Notes under the pieces: generated by a model
The model's database searches: none
Seen by the model: the letters and a program-made list of their open reading frames with translations, nothing else
Told to the model about the DNA's origin: nothing
Assembly (NCBI RefSeq): GCF_000209165.1
Contig: NC_009046.1
Coordinates: 1-64,000 of the forward strand
Length of the DNA stretch: 64,000 bases
Reading direction: 5' to 3'
From: Scheffersomyces stipitis CBS 6054
Lineage: Eukaryota > Ascomycota > Pichiomycetes > Serinales > Debaryomycetaceae
In this document: positions 39,131 to 50,375 of the stretch, in pieces
How positions within the stretch are numbered: the first letter of the stretch is position 1
Layout of the letters: each line of letters starts with the position of its first letter
Translations under genes and position numbers: made by a program

Positions 39131-41331
39131 TTTAAGATAACCCTTAGTATAAGAACTTTAGTGCTAAATTTCTATGGCAACGATTAGACACCACTGAATC
39201 TTCTTCAGTAGTCTGGTTCTCTTTATATACTTATGCTTGCTTTAAGGAATTCAGGATGCATGAAAATCTAAGTTCTGATGTTTCTTATTTGATCTTCACC
39301 AACAGTTTTAACTTTCTGTTCAATTTAAAAAACTTCATTGATAAAATTTTATTCTTGACTCAATTTCTTAGGACTGGATGTATTGATTTGCATGCCCAAC
39401 TTCTTGGGAGTACTCATGATGTATCATCAATATATAACAAACGAGATGTCAATTTTTGATAGAACAATCTGAGGGCAGCCAATTGTTAAAAAGTTGAGAA
39501 ATCGAGCTAAGGAGTCTCTACTAAAAAATATGAACTAATCAAAAATAAAATTTCAAAATAGCGCTTCCAAATCAACTTGAATTTACCATTACTGGGTGCT
39601 ATGCCTGATATTTTAACTCACAATTGTGCTGGATAATCTTAGATATATTAGTTGGTGTATTATTGTTGATGTCCTGTTTCCCTGATCCAAATATTGTATT
39701 CTTAATTCTGAATTGATAAATAGTTCAGGCACCAAAGAAATATATTTCAAAACCATATAGTACCGAAACAATTTAATTCTTTATTTATGAATATTTGAAA
39801 TTATTGAATACAAATAGATTTATATATTTATCAGTACTTATTTTTCTACTAAGTGGGTCGTTTAGGAAAATTTATTTCTTACAAATACTAAGCTTTTGGA
39901 TTTCAGTTAATCAAATATAATTATTTTGACAAAATTAAAAATGAGATGAATTTTTTTGTATACTATTGAAGGAGAGCAATGGATAATTATAGAATCGATA
40001 GTCAAAAAATAATATATGAACGAATGTACATTAAAGGTATTGCGTAATAATTTTGGAAAATGAAAATTAGATACAGGAATAATAAAAAACTAATTACGAA
40101 TGATTAGATAATAAAGGAATTAATTATTAAATAGCAATAGTACTTAATTGAAGATTCCTGGGAATAAATCTCAAGAGATAAGAGAATATGGATTAAAAAT
40201 ATGGAGTTTAACAAGGATAAAATGATTTCAAGAATTACAAATGAAGCTAGCTTAATTTATTAAGAAAATCAATTATTTGTTGAGTTTAGCATTTTTATAT
40301 TGTTTTCAAATATTTTTTCCTAATAAAGGAAATGAATATTTGCTGCTATCGAAACATCAGGATTGTAACTAACTGAAAACACGGGCCAGTGATTTTATCT
40401 GCTGTTGTCAATACTTTGGTGTCTTTGTAACCATACAATAAACAGATAATGGACTTGAAATTGTGAATATTAATTTAATAATTATTAAAAAAAAGGTTCA
40501 TGTCTATTTAATTCTAAGTCAGTTCTATTTGGTGCACTATATTTAAGTAATTTTTAACAGGTGTGAAAAGTATGTATGGATAAATGCATGTAATGTGATC
40601 TAGGAATTTTATATTACTACAGTTTTACCATTATTTTTGTGCTAGTTGGTACTAACAAGTGACATTACTTTTGCAAATCTTTATTTAATCTGTTAATTGT
40701 TGTCAAATTCGTCAGCGCCCTTTCAATTATGGTTTTATTTAGTATCCATATGTTACTATAGATGACAGTTTAATGTGATGTGGGCTATCCAAAACCATTA
40801 GTTTTATCTTTTATAAATGCATCACTTAGCAATGCTCTCTTTTGTTATTTGTAATTTTTCATTGTTTAACTTGTACTTATTAAGTCAATGATTGTATATT
40901 CTCATATAATAGTTCTATTGTATTCCATATTTTCTTCGAGTAATTTAAAGTTACTAAGAAGTACTGTTAGTATTATAACTGTTTTTCGCAAGATAAGACT
41001 TGCCTATTTTCCAAATTTCAACGTATTATCAGGACCAAAATCTCAATGAATCACAAATGTTTCTGAGATAATGCTCTTTTCAATGGAACTTCTGTTGGAA
41101 AATAAGTTCAGGAACTTGTTATTTATTCTTTTTGAAATTGGTAATTATCCGGACAAGTTCTCCTCCGTCACACTACATGTATATGTGGATCAAATCTTTC
41201 CATAATAAAGCCATGACAGTAGTATTTGACGATCTGAGGGTGCTTGAATTATAATCATAAGTTCCAAAAAAAGTTGGTTTCTCTCATGAGGGTTCATGGA
41301 AATAGATTACCCTTTTTCAATAGACCACTGA
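39131..41331. other. 2.2-kb AT-rich gene desert
   Basis: No ORF of substance and no recognisable RNA or transposon. Composition is strikingly AT-rich, especially 39.5-41.0 kb, unlike other gaps here. Both flanking genes end into it (maltase + and regulator -), so it is not needed as a promoter. Candidates are eroded cluster genes or a replication origin; I see nothing that proves either. Confidence 0.5.
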
Positions 41332-43131
41332 TTAACTCCATACCACTATACTTAGAGAATCCTCAGGTGAATTACTGGAATTTCCTTCTGGCTCAAGCGT
41401 CTTGGATACGTGACCTTCAAGATCTCGCTCAGGACTAGACACCGGCGAAAACCTCATTTTTGGAATAGGGCTTGCATTGACAATGCTCTCAATCTTATGA
41501 TACAACTGCATAGGCAAACTAACATCTATCTTAAACCTGGAGATGAACCAAAATATCGAATTCAAAGCATTCAGACATGCAAACGTATCGTAACCATCCT
41601 TTAAGAAGGCGAGATCATTCATTGTATCAGCCATCCCATTAGCTATTTCTAGCAATTTAACAACAACTTGGGGTCCATTCGATTCGAATGCATACATTGG
41701 CAAGTTACTAGTAGAAGCCAAGAACTCGTATGCAATAGTAACAGGATATTTGACACTAAGACAGTCAGCGTCCTCTCGATTATAGGTTACGAGTCCATTT
41801 TGGAAAGCTACATGCCAAACCAATGACCTCATCCAGTGTTTAGAGAGCAAGAAATTAGCCTTCTGAATATCTGCAGCACTATTTTTTATGGAAATTCCTT
41901 TGATTTTATTGTCAACATCTATTACCCATCCTTCGGTAATGTTGTTTATCGGGAAATGGAAGAAATTTCTTAGATTATCGTAATTACTCCCAGTATTATG
42001 CAACATCCTCATTTTTTCAAAAAATGAACGATCTGGAATCGAGAATATCTTAATTAGTTCAGTGAAACCAGTCAATAGGTTCGAATACTCTTCATCTTGA
42101 GACATCGGAAATTGGATGGTAGAGTCCAAAATGACAGGCATTCCCTTTTCAATGCACATGTATCTTTCTGTGACTAAGAGAATATAGTATATCTTTCGTA
42201 AACGATGCACCTCAGTAGGACTCTTATTTAAGTATGTGTCTGGGTCCTGCAAGTTCATGATTTGTGCCATAGATATGGCTTCTCTTAAGTATGTAATAGC
42301 TGCATTAATTCCACCTTCATTATGGAAGTAGTACACGTACAAGAAAAATGAAGTTAACAAAGTCTCACTAGTTGGATGGAGGAGATGCTCATATTCATTC
42401 CGAATTCTGAGAGCTGCTAGCACATAGTCTCGACCCCGGACTCCCGTTGGTAGGTGTATTATATTTGGGTCTTCACTTATGAAGGCAATCTTTCTCGATA
42501 TTGCCGCACAAACTGCCAAACATAGAGCATATGAGACTGAACCTTCTTGATCGAGTACTTCCCCAGGTTCAAGAATGGTTAACTTGGTGACTAAATGAGT
42601 CACTGACAATACTGGCCACAAACTGTAGTACCAGGTTTGATACACTTGAAGATATGGGAGCAAGATACTCATTGGGATTAGTTCTTTCGTTATGGGCTTG
42701 GAAGGCTCAAAATAAGTAGAATAAATTGGTGCTGGAATGGGTTCTGATTGTGGCTGTGGGACGTTAGAAGGAAAAAAGTCTACACCTGGAGGCGGTTTGT
42801 TGGTGTGAGTTCCAGTTTCCGAGAAGAGATCAAGATGCACTGTTCTGAAGTAGGTCTGATCTTCATTTTTCTTCGACTTTGGTCCCGACTTCTTTTTGAT
42901 CCTGTTATTGGTACAAGGGATGCCCTTCTTAACACATCTGGTGCAAGGTCTTGAGCCTGAACATTTAACCTTTCTCACCGAACAGCCATCACAAGGACTG
43001 ATACTTTTTGAATTCTGGGACCGTTTGGTGTTTTTGGTTGATGCTAGGCTCGCGGGGCTCAACTTCTTAGAGGAATCTCTTCCCTTGCCAATTGCAATTG
43101 ACAAGTCTTTGGAAGTGAGTGGTGGAGACAT
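41332..43131 (-). CDS. Zn2Cys6 regulator, MAL-activator-like (right)
   Basis: 599 residues. Zinc cluster at about 47-73 (CDGCSVRKVKC, CTRC, Cys six residues on) followed by RIKKKSGPKSKK. It is paralogous to the regulator at 26587-28326: shared YLQVYQTWYYSLWPVLSV, TYLREAISMAQIMNLQDPDTYL, IPDRSFFEKM and a tail with YHKIESIV. An N-terminal basic/Ser-rich extension and a Pro-rich linker (about 100-140) are longer than in the paralogue. Start is the ATG at 43131. It points toward the cluster from the right edge, mirroring the left regulator. Confidence 0.9.
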   Translation of the reverse strand: MSPPLTSKDLSIAIGKGRDSSKKLSPASLASTKNTKRSQNSKSISPCDGCSVRKVKCSGSRPCTRCVKKGIPCTNNRIKKKSGPKSKKNEDQTYFRTVHLDLFSETGTHTNKPPPGVDFFPSNVPQPQSEPIPAPIYSTYFEPSKPITKELIPMSILLPYLQVYQTWYYSLWPVLSVTHLVTKLTILEPGEVLDQEGSVSYALCLAVCAAISRKIAFISEDPNIIHLPTGVRGRDYVLAALRIRNEYEHLLHPTSETLLTSFFLYVYYFHNEGGINAAITYLREAISMAQIMNLQDPDTYLNKSPTEVHRLRKIYYILLVTERYMCIEKGMPVILDSTIQFPMSQDEEYSNLLTGFTELIKIFSIPDRSFFEKMRMLHNTGSNYDNLRNFFHFPINNITEGWVIDVDNKIKGISIKNSAADIQKANFLLSKHWMRSLVWHVAFQNGLVTYNREDADCLSVKYPVTIAYEFLASTSNLPMYAFESNGPQVVVKLLEIANGMADTMNDLAFLKDGYDTFACLNALNSIFWFISRFKIDVSLPMQLYHKIESIVNASPIPKMRFSPVSSPERDLEGHVSKTLEPEGNSSNSPEDSLSIVVWS

Positions 43132-45544
43132 TGACCAAAACTAAAATGAAAAAACAAAGATCGATTGAAGTTTTAAGGTCAAAACGGGTGTTTTTGCCGC
43201 AATCGTATAAAAGTGAAAAATACCGTGTGGAATAATGTGACAAGTCAAAACATATGAAGTCTTTCTGTTGTCCAAACACCTCTAATGGGTTCGTAAACTC
43301 GAATGACTGTTTGGGAATTTATATGCGCATTTTTTTAAAGATCTTCAAAAAAATTTGGAGTGCAGCAGCTCCGTCGTAGACTTTTGTTGATCAGCAACAG
43401 GGAGATCAGCAACTGGGAAAATGGTACTAGGGCATATGCAATTCGTTGTCCACGGCTTGTAACATTTATTATCTTGAGGTCTTCAGGCAAATAAAACTTA
43501 GTCGATGATCTTGGATGCTTTCGGCTCAGTAATCAGATATTCTGAAGATCTCCGGGTCAACAGTAACTAGGTATGGTGATTACCCTTCATTGCCATCCAA
43601 AAACGAGCCCAACAGCTCCGAAATATCTGCCGTTATTTTTCTTTCTTTCAAATGGACTTCAGCCTGGATTGCAGGTACGGTGCTCGTGCGCTAAAACTGG
43701 GGTAACCTTTGTACTATCAGTATGCATGTACGTATTGCCCACTTCGCCCTTGTAATCAACCACCATATGGATGGGTGCAAATTATTACATACCTTTTGCA
43801 GGTCCAAAGAAATGTGTATTTGAGCCTACCTTCCAAGAATACCCATAAAAACCATTTCTGGAAAAAGGCAAGAATGCCAACCCTGTCTTCAACTTTGGCC
43901 TGGGACAGTCCACAAATCCAGAGTAGCCCCTACAATCCAGTTAACACAAACGCACAGGCAGAGAGTGTTTCCGATGTACACAATGAAATAATGATGCCAG
44001 GATCTTTTCGTATATATTATTCAATACTCCAACCAACAAACACACAAATGGGAGTTATGAGTTCAGAGATACCTGCCTTGATCACCTCGGAGAAGAAATT
44101 GGCACTATGCACACAATCTCGAATCTAGAGCCAAACCTTCGAAAACGTTATGAAAGCGAACAGCAATGAACAAAAGTTATGAAATATGTTATAGCAACAA
44201 CAAATAAAATCCAAATAGAGATCAATTGAAAAAAGTACCAGCTTCGCAGAAAACTTGCCATTCAGAGAAATACCATGAAAATCACAGAAAGACTCTTTAT
44301 TGTACTCAATCTCCGAGTCTTTCTACTTTTGGTAGACAACTTTGCAAATTCATTCTGTAAGGTATCGAGGGATGATGCTGCAGATTTGATGGGTTTGCAC
44401 CATAATATCATGAATATCGTTCTCTATATCATGTAGAGAACTCAGAAAGTCTATATAGCCAACGATAGAGTGAACAGGGCTAGAGACAGCCGAATCAAGA
44501 AAATCAGTAGAAGGCACATACTCATTCATTATAAGACCCTTTCGGGACTCATGAGATTCCTCTCATTCTTTGACAAACAATTGATTAATTCCTTGAGGAG
44601 TTCCTTCTCTGTTCTTAACATTGACAACTTTTGTCCTATGACACCAGCACATACGGTGATTTTTATCAGCTTACAGTCTTGACACCAATTACGTACAGGT
44701 TGCAACCATAAAGGATTGCGAAAAGTCCGTTCTGAAACTAGTCCATAGCGTGAGTGTACTTATTTTGAGAGTGACAGTTTTGGAGTTTAGGAAGGTAAAA
44801 ATTCAATCTCGGGGGTATAAATTGCGGCCATTTTTATTTAAACACTAAGAAAACCTACAGTCAAAAATTTTAATGATTTGTACGCTAGCCAATATATGAG
44901 AGTTGGATGGAAAACGAGTTCGCAACTGTTAAAACCGAGGAAAAAGTAGAACTTAAGCACGACCAATCTTTATTTAGCATATATCAGCATGTGCTATCAT
45001 CAACTACAGCAATACGTCATACACTATTCATAAGCAACTTGTATGTGATATCCATACCGATGCCGAATCCATCTAAGCCATGTCCTCTTTTCTTATATCG
45101 GAGTACAACGAGACAATCATGAAATACTAAAAATTTGCTGCTCACGTGGACAGGTAACTGCTCCATAGTTCTACGCTATAAATATTGACGTCATTTATGC
45201 CCCACTGTTTTCCAATGATAGTCATACTTGAGCCAGTCAGCTAGCATCGATGCAAATTTTCATCGGCCGTTAACTCTCTATCACACGTGAATCCGTACAT
45301 GTATGTACATGCTTATCAGTTGGGGTCGTTATCTAGAGTTTACCTAGGTCTGTATCCTCGTTTCTCATATCTGTCCAACAAATTTGGTGTACATTTTTCA
45401 CTAGCCTAACAGGTAAAGCACACCAGTAGCCATACAAAAACCACCATACTTTCGTATTGAAACCAAATTGACACCATTTCTCTATCTTACTTGATAGGAT
45501 ACCATCCAGATATATATTCAACGCTTTGCCTTTATTTTATCATA
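43132..45544. other. 2.4-kb intergenic region with ORF remnants
   Basis: No intact gene recognised. It contains the regulator promoter, an 84-codon plus-strand ORF (43874-44128), minus-strand remnants at 44350-44759 (listed separately) and a 71-codon plus-strand ORF at 44907-45122 with a charged N-terminus. The VSB1-like promoter occupies the right end. Confidence 0.4.
44350..44759 (-). pseudogene. Possible decayed gene, two overlapping minus-strand frames
   Basis: One frame is open for 76 codons without an early ATG (44529-44759) and contains VRNWCQDCK and MLRTEKELLKELINCLSKN. The next frame starts at the ATG at 44529 and runs 59 codons (44350-44529) with FLSSLHDIENDIHDIMVQ. Both have protein-like composition and meet end to end, as expected from one frameshift or an unrecognised intron (a GTATGT lies at 44650-44655 on this strand). 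Family unknown. Confidence 0.3.
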
Positions 45545-48268
45545 ATGTCGAAAGCGGCCAATTCGTCTTCACAAAGACTGTCAGTCAGATCTCTGGCCAG
45601 AACGCCGGTAGTCGAAAACAGAATGACTAGTCCCAATCCTTCTATTCGTCACATCTCCAGCAAAAGAGTCAACGCCGTCAGCTTCGATCGCCAACTGCTT
45701 CTTGACAGAGAGAGCCCACAACAGGACTATCTGGGCATAACAAATTCACTATCGCCACGGAGTTCCAATACCAAATGGGGATCGACTCCCATGGGAGGTT
45801 TCTCATCCCCTCCTACTAAGAACATAGCACCTGCTTTACACAGACACCTTGTAGATACTGCTGATGTAGAATCTGTTGTTTATAGAAGTACACCTACGGT
45901 TCACCATTCCAGCAGTCTTCACTATGTTAATCCTCCTCCTCCAGGTTCAGATTCAACATCTCCTTCAGGCGATTACAACGAAGGCTACAGCGACTATATG
46001 CCAGCAACTACGAGACACCTTGAGAACTTGGAGTGGAACGACATTCTTCCATACTACTTGCCATGCATGTCATGGATAAAAGAGTACAATTTTCGCTATT
46101 TTGTTGGGGACCTCATCGGTGGATTGACGTTGGTCTTTTTCCAACTACCACTTTCGCTTTCTTACGCAACAACCTTGGCGAAAGTGCCAGTACTCTCAGG
46201 TTTGTTGTCGCTAGGTGTGACTCCCTTGATCTACGCTGTATTCGGAAGTGTTCCCCAGATGGTTGTTGGTCCAGAAGGTCCTATATCGCTTATTGTTGGC
46301 CAGGCTGTGGAGCCGCTTTTGCACCATTCCAACAAGAAGCATTTGGACCCGCTTGAGTTTGTAGTGGCTATAACTTTTGTGAGTGGAGCGAGTCTTCTCG
46401 GGTTTGGCTTAGGAAGATTTGGCTTCTTAGATAACGTTCTTTCTGCTTCTTTGTTGAAGGGATTCATAAGTGGAGTCGGTATCGTTATGGTTATAAACGC
46501 TTCGATCGTAGTTTGTGGATTAGAGAAACTACTTCAGGAAATTGCCGATGACCCCAATGAAATGGATATCCATTCCCCTTTTGACAAAGTACGATTCTTC
46601 ATTCACCACTACCAAGAAACAAACCCTTTGACTTTTAAGATCAGTATGACAGGGTTTGTCATCATTATGGCATTGAGAATATTCAAGAAATATGCCGACA
46701 AAAGGCCCGATAAAAGATTCAGAAATGCAGCCTACATCCCAGAAATCTTATTGGTTGTCAGTATTTCAACATATCTTTGTTCGAAGTTGCGCTGGGATCT
46801 CGATGGTATTTCTATCATTGGAAAGATCAAAAATGACGGCCTGGTAAAGCTTTATAACCCATTCTCCAAGAAGATCTTGCCATTGTACAAAACCCTCAGT
46901 ACATCGGGATTCTTGTGCGCAATGTTAGGTTTCTTTGAATCTACCACTGCATCTAAATCATTAGGCTCTACTTACGATTTGCCCATTTCTTCCAACAGAG
47001 AGTTGGTTGCTTTAGGGTTCATCAATATTGTGGCATCTCTGTTTGGTGGATTACCTTCTTTCGGAGGTTATGGAAGAAGTAAGATCAATGCAATGTCAGC
47101 CAAGACCACCATGCTGGGTGCTATAATGGGGATTTGTACCTTATTTACCGTTTTCTTTCTTCTCGATTACCTTTACTTTGTTCCTGAGTGTATGCTCAGT
47201 GTGATTACAGCAGTGATCGGGATCCTGTTGATAGAAGAAGCCCCATATGAGTTATATTTCCATTGGCAAAGTGGGGGATACAACGAGTTGATCACATTCG
47301 CTGTTACTGTAATGACTACTTTGTTTTTCTCGATGGAAGGAGGTATTGCTGTTGGATTGGTGTATCTGTTGATTCGAGTAATTAGACATTCTGCGGAATC
47401 CAGAATTCAGATTTTGGGTAGATACCCAGGTTCGAACACTTTCCTTGATGCCGATATTCCTGATGCTTCCCTTCTTCATCTCCAAGTTCCAGATAGCATA
47501 GATGGACAGCTTAACGGAGTTGGTTCTTCAAGCTTTAGTGGATCTGAGAAGTTGCTCAACTCACAATTGAATGTATTTGCTGATGGAAATTTCACGCACT
47601 TGAATACTCATGTACTTGAAGAGATCGAGGGTTGTTTGATTATCAAGATTCCAGAACCATTGACATTCACCAACAGTAGCGACTTACGGACCAGACTTCA
47701 GAGAGTTGAAATGTATGGATCTACCAAAGCTCATCCTGCTCTGAAGAGAAGTAGAAGTCCAGCGATGACAAAGTACATTATCTTTGATTTGCATGGCATG
47801 ACAGATATTGATTCGTCTGCAGCAAAGATATTGACCGAACTACTTACAAGCTACAAGAGAAGGAATATCCATTCATTTTTTGTTAGAGTGAACAAGAATG
47901 CCAGATTGAGAATACGATTACGCAAGACAGGCATAGTACAGATGCTTCTTGATGATTTAGAGGATGTAAAATACTTTGAAGCTCAAAAGAGATCTGTGTT
48001 CTCTCGGATGCGAGGACGTCGAAGCTTCTCTGAAATTTCAGCCGAATACAATGAAGAAGAAATAGCTAATATCCCTGTGGATTTAGACGATACTGCCGAA
48101 ATTTACGATTTGATAGAAAGCAACGAAGAGCCCTACTTCAACCATATCAGTGATGCGTTGAAGGTCATTGATTTCTACGAAGTGAATGAATGTACTCGTA
48201 CCAGCGAGTACTTAGAAGTGGATCAGATGGAGAGACGATCCAGTCTCCCAGAAGATATTCTTGTTTGA
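45545..48268 (+). CDS. VSB1: SulP-family transporter with STAS domain (YGR125W/VSB1-like)
   Basis: 907 residues. The long hydrophilic N-terminus (1-165) is followed by a SulP membrane domain starting LPYYLPCMSWIKEYN near 167 and running to about 620. It includes FFQLPLSLSYATTLAKVP, GSVPQMVVGPEGPISLIVGQ and a GLPSFGGYGRSKIN segment. The C-terminal STAS domain is around 690-800 (TKYIIFDLHGMTDIDSSAAKIL), followed by an acidic tail. It matches S. cerevisiae Ygr125w/Vsb1, implicated in vacuolar storage of basic amino acids, rather than the plasma-membrane sulfate permeases. Start is the ATG at 45545; the open frame extends 18 codons upstream without an ATG. Confidence 0.85.
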   Translation: MSKAANSSSQRLSVRSLARTPVVENRMTSPNPSIRHISSKRVNAVSFDRQLLLDRESPQQDYLGITNSLSPRSSNTKWGSTPMGGFSSPPTKNIAPALHRHLVDTADVESVVYRSTPTVHHSSSLHYVNPPPPGSDSTSPSGDYNEGYSDYMPATTRHLENLEWNDILPYYLPCMSWIKEYNFRYFVGDLIGGLTLVFFQLPLSLSYATTLAKVPVLSGLLSLGVTPLIYAVFGSVPQMVVGPEGPISLIVGQAVEPLLHHSNKKHLDPLEFVVAITFVSGASLLGFGLGRFGFLDNVLSASLLKGFISGVGIVMVINASIVVCGLEKLLQEIADDPNEMDIHSPFDKVRFFIHHYQETNPLTFKISMTGFVIIMALRIFKKYADKRPDKRFRNAAYIPEILLVVSISTYLCSKLRWDLDGISIIGKIKNDGLVKLYNPFSKKILPLYKTLSTSGFLCAMLGFFESTTASKSLGSTYDLPISSNRELVALGFINIVASLFGGLPSFGGYGRSKINAMSAKTTMLGAIMGICTLFTVFFLLDYLYFVPECMLSVITAVIGILLIEEAPYELYFHWQSGGYNELITFAVTVMTTLFFSMEGGIAVGLVYLLIRVIRHSAESRIQILGRYPGSNTFLDADIPDASLLHLQVPDSIDGQLNGVGSSSFSGSEKLLNSQLNVFADGNFTHLNTHVLEEIEGCLIIKIPEPLTFTNSSDLRTRLQRVEMYGSTKAHPALKRSRSPAMTKYIIFDLHGMTDIDSSAAKILTELLTSYKRRNIHSFFVRVNKNARLRIRLRKTGIVQMLLDDLEDVKYFEAQKRSVFSRMRGRRSFSEISAEYNEEEIANIPVDLDDTAEIYDLIESNEEPYFNHISDALKVIDFYEVNECTRTSEYLEVDQMERRSSLPEDILV

Positions 48269-48659
48269 CTGGCTGCAAAACTAGTTAAGACAATGTTATT
48301 TATTAGAATTGATGTATTATAGAGACATACTAGACGTGAATGTTTATTCTATTATTTAAGAGTATCGTAAATAATAAATTAGAACTATCAGTACTTTTTA
48401 CGAGTTGCTAATGCCAATGACTTGAGACAGAGGGAGAACAGGAAGAGGATACTGAAATTAGTGAGATTATGTAACTGAGATTTCCAATTGACAAAAATGT
48501 TCGAAAGTGCGAAATCTCTGGTGTCGTGTCGTAATATCGCGTTGCTGAAAAAAAGCACTATTTGCATTAATCTGCGTTCACCAATTCCAAAACAAGTGCT
48601 ATCTCTTCTGCAAGAAAGTTCTTTATAAAACCACTATAAGTAATTGAATTCCCTCCGAT
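48269..48659. promoter_or_regulatory. HAT2 promoter region
   Basis: 391 bp, AT-rich, with a T/A-rich VSB1 3' end on the left. No additional gene seen. Confidence 0.35.
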
Positions 48660-49883
48660 ATGTCTTCAGAGGTAGACGCCAATTCCGATATGGACGAAAA
48701 TGTTCAACGCGAGCTCACCATCAAGGAGGAATACCAATTGTGGAGAAAGAACTGTCGGTATATGTATGAGTTTGTTTCGGAAACAGCTTTGACCTGGCCT
48801 TCTTTAACCATTCAATGGTTACCTCAGCATACCGAAGAAGACGGAGTGATTCAGTCCAAGTTGCTCTTGGGTACACACACTTCTGGCGAAGATACCAACT
48901 ATTTGAAAGTTGCTTCTACCGAACTTCCCTCTTCCCAGCCAACAGAAAGTGCCAAAAAGGCTACTTCCAGGATCAAAATTAGTAAGAAGTTAACCAACGA
49001 CTACGAAATCAACCGTGCTCGTTATATGCCGCAAGATCCCGATACGGTAGCCACCATAAACGGTGAAGGCAACATTGATATCTACGGCTTAAAAAGTGAA
49101 GAAAAGAACTCCCTTCTTCACATCACACCTCACGACCGCAATGGGTATGGTCTATCTTGGAACAGCCACAGAAAGGGTTATTTGTTGTCGTCTTCAGACG
49201 ATAAGTCAATTGTTTTGACTGATATCAATCGTGAAGCACTTACTTCTAATCAGATATTCAAGAACAATTCTCACTCTGACATAGTCAACGACGTAAAATG
49301 GCACACCCTTGACGAAAACATGTTTGCTTCAGTTTCAGACGACAAACATGCCTACATTTTCGATTTGAGAACGCCCAATAGGCCGGTATCGTTGTTCTAC
49401 AACGAAGTATCTGACGGAATCAACTCTGTAGCCTTCTCCCCCTTCTCCAAGTACTTGTTAGCCGTGGGTAACACTAACTCCAACATTAATGTATTGGACT
49501 TGCGAAAGTTTAGTAACAACGTCAAAAGTAAAGACGGCCTACTTCATACCATGATGGGCCATTCAGACTCGATTACTTCGTTGGAATTTTCTCCACACAG
49601 GGACGGAATAATAGCGTCTGGAGCCCAGGATCGCCGGTTGATAGTCTGGGACTTATTCAAGATTGGGGAAGAACAGCAACAAGAGGACGCCGAAGATGGA
49701 TGCCCAGAATTATTTATGATGCATGCTGGACATACTGGTTCAGTGACAGACTTGAGTTGGTGTCCATACAAAGACTGGACCATTGGGTCTGTAGCTGATG
49801 ACAACATTGTCCATCTTTGGGAAGTGGGCAAGAGTTTGCTTGAAGACGGCGTTGGCGAGATCAAGGAAACTGATCTTGAGTAG
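48660..49883 (+). CDS. HAT2: Histone acetyltransferase B subunit, RbAp46/48-like WD40 protein
   Basis: 407 residues. The N-terminal histone-binding helix region EEYQLWRKNCRYMYEFVSE (about 22-40) followed by TALTWPSLTIQWLP is diagnostic of the RbAp46/48/Hat2/Msi1 family. WD repeats follow, with WD-type ends such as IDIYGL, IVLTDI, AYIFDL, NINVLDL, LIVWDL and VHLWEV. Hat2 binds H4 and tethers Hat1 for acetylation of new H4 at K5/K12. HAT2 rather than MSI1 is chosen from the N-terminal sequence (LLLGTHTSGEDTNYLKVA) and length; MSI1 is the main alternative. Start is the ATG at 48660. Confidence 0.9.
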   Translation: MSSEVDANSDMDENVQRELTIKEEYQLWRKNCRYMYEFVSETALTWPSLTIQWLPQHTEEDGVIQSKLLLGTHTSGEDTNYLKVASTELPSSQPTESAKKATSRIKISKKLTNDYEINRARYMPQDPDTVATINGEGNIDIYGLKSEEKNSLLHITPHDRNGYGLSWNSHRKGYLLSSSDDKSIVLTDINREALTSNQIFKNNSHSDIVNDVKWHTLDENMFASVSDDKHAYIFDLRTPNRPVSLFYNEVSDGINSVAFSPFSKYLLAVGNTNSNINVLDLRKFSNNVKSKDGLLHTMMGHSDSITSLEFSPHRDGIIASGAQDRRLIVWDLFKIGEEQQQEDAEDGCPELFMMHAGHTGSVTDLSWCPYKDWTIGSVADDNIVHLWEVGKSLLEDGVGEIKETDLE

Positions 49884-50375
49884 GGCAGTGTAGTATACTT
49901 ACAGTAGAGAAACTACAGTAACAAAAGCAAACAATGATTTGAATTAGAATTTGTAAATCAATATATATTGTACTATTTTGCATTTATTGTATGCTAGAAT
50001 GTAGTTCTATATTAACAAATACATGCTATATCACGAAATCATATCATAGAAAAGTTGAAATAACAAATTAAGTTAGAAAAAGATAGTAGATGGGTTTAGC
50101 ATCACTGATATGATATCGCTGTTACGGCCGAGTGGCAAGTTTGCATCTTCTATTCCTTTCCAACATATTGTGATTTTCATTGTAGTTTCGCAACTTGTGT
50201 ACACAGCTCGATTAAGCGGAAAAGTTGCCACCAATTTTATACATTATAAATACATGCTAGACCGCATTTTGCAGACCAATATTTCGAACTCCGACAAGTT
50301 CAGTTTCCTTTTGATTAGAATTGTTCCAGCTTGTTTCAATTTTTATTTTTATTTCTTTCAATTACTTATTCTGAT
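49884..50375. promoter_or_regulatory. HAT2 3' end and DDI1 promoter
   Basis: 492 bp. The right part is pyrimidine-rich just before the DDI1 ATG. A short ATG ORF (50110-50379) overlaps the DDI1 start in another frame and is not credible as a gene. Confidence 0.35.

Noticed and set aside
39131..41331. Centromere
   Set aside because: AT-rich and gene-free, but short, inside a metabolic cluster, and without the retroelement clusters reported for Scheffersomyces centromeres.
43874..44128. 84-codon plus-strand ORF as a gene
   Set aside because: Low complexity and polar, no recognisable domain, no clear promoter context.
44907..45122. 71-codon plus-strand ORF resembling an MFS N-terminus
   Set aside because: The charged start is suggestive, but the similarity is too slight and no helices follow in any frame.
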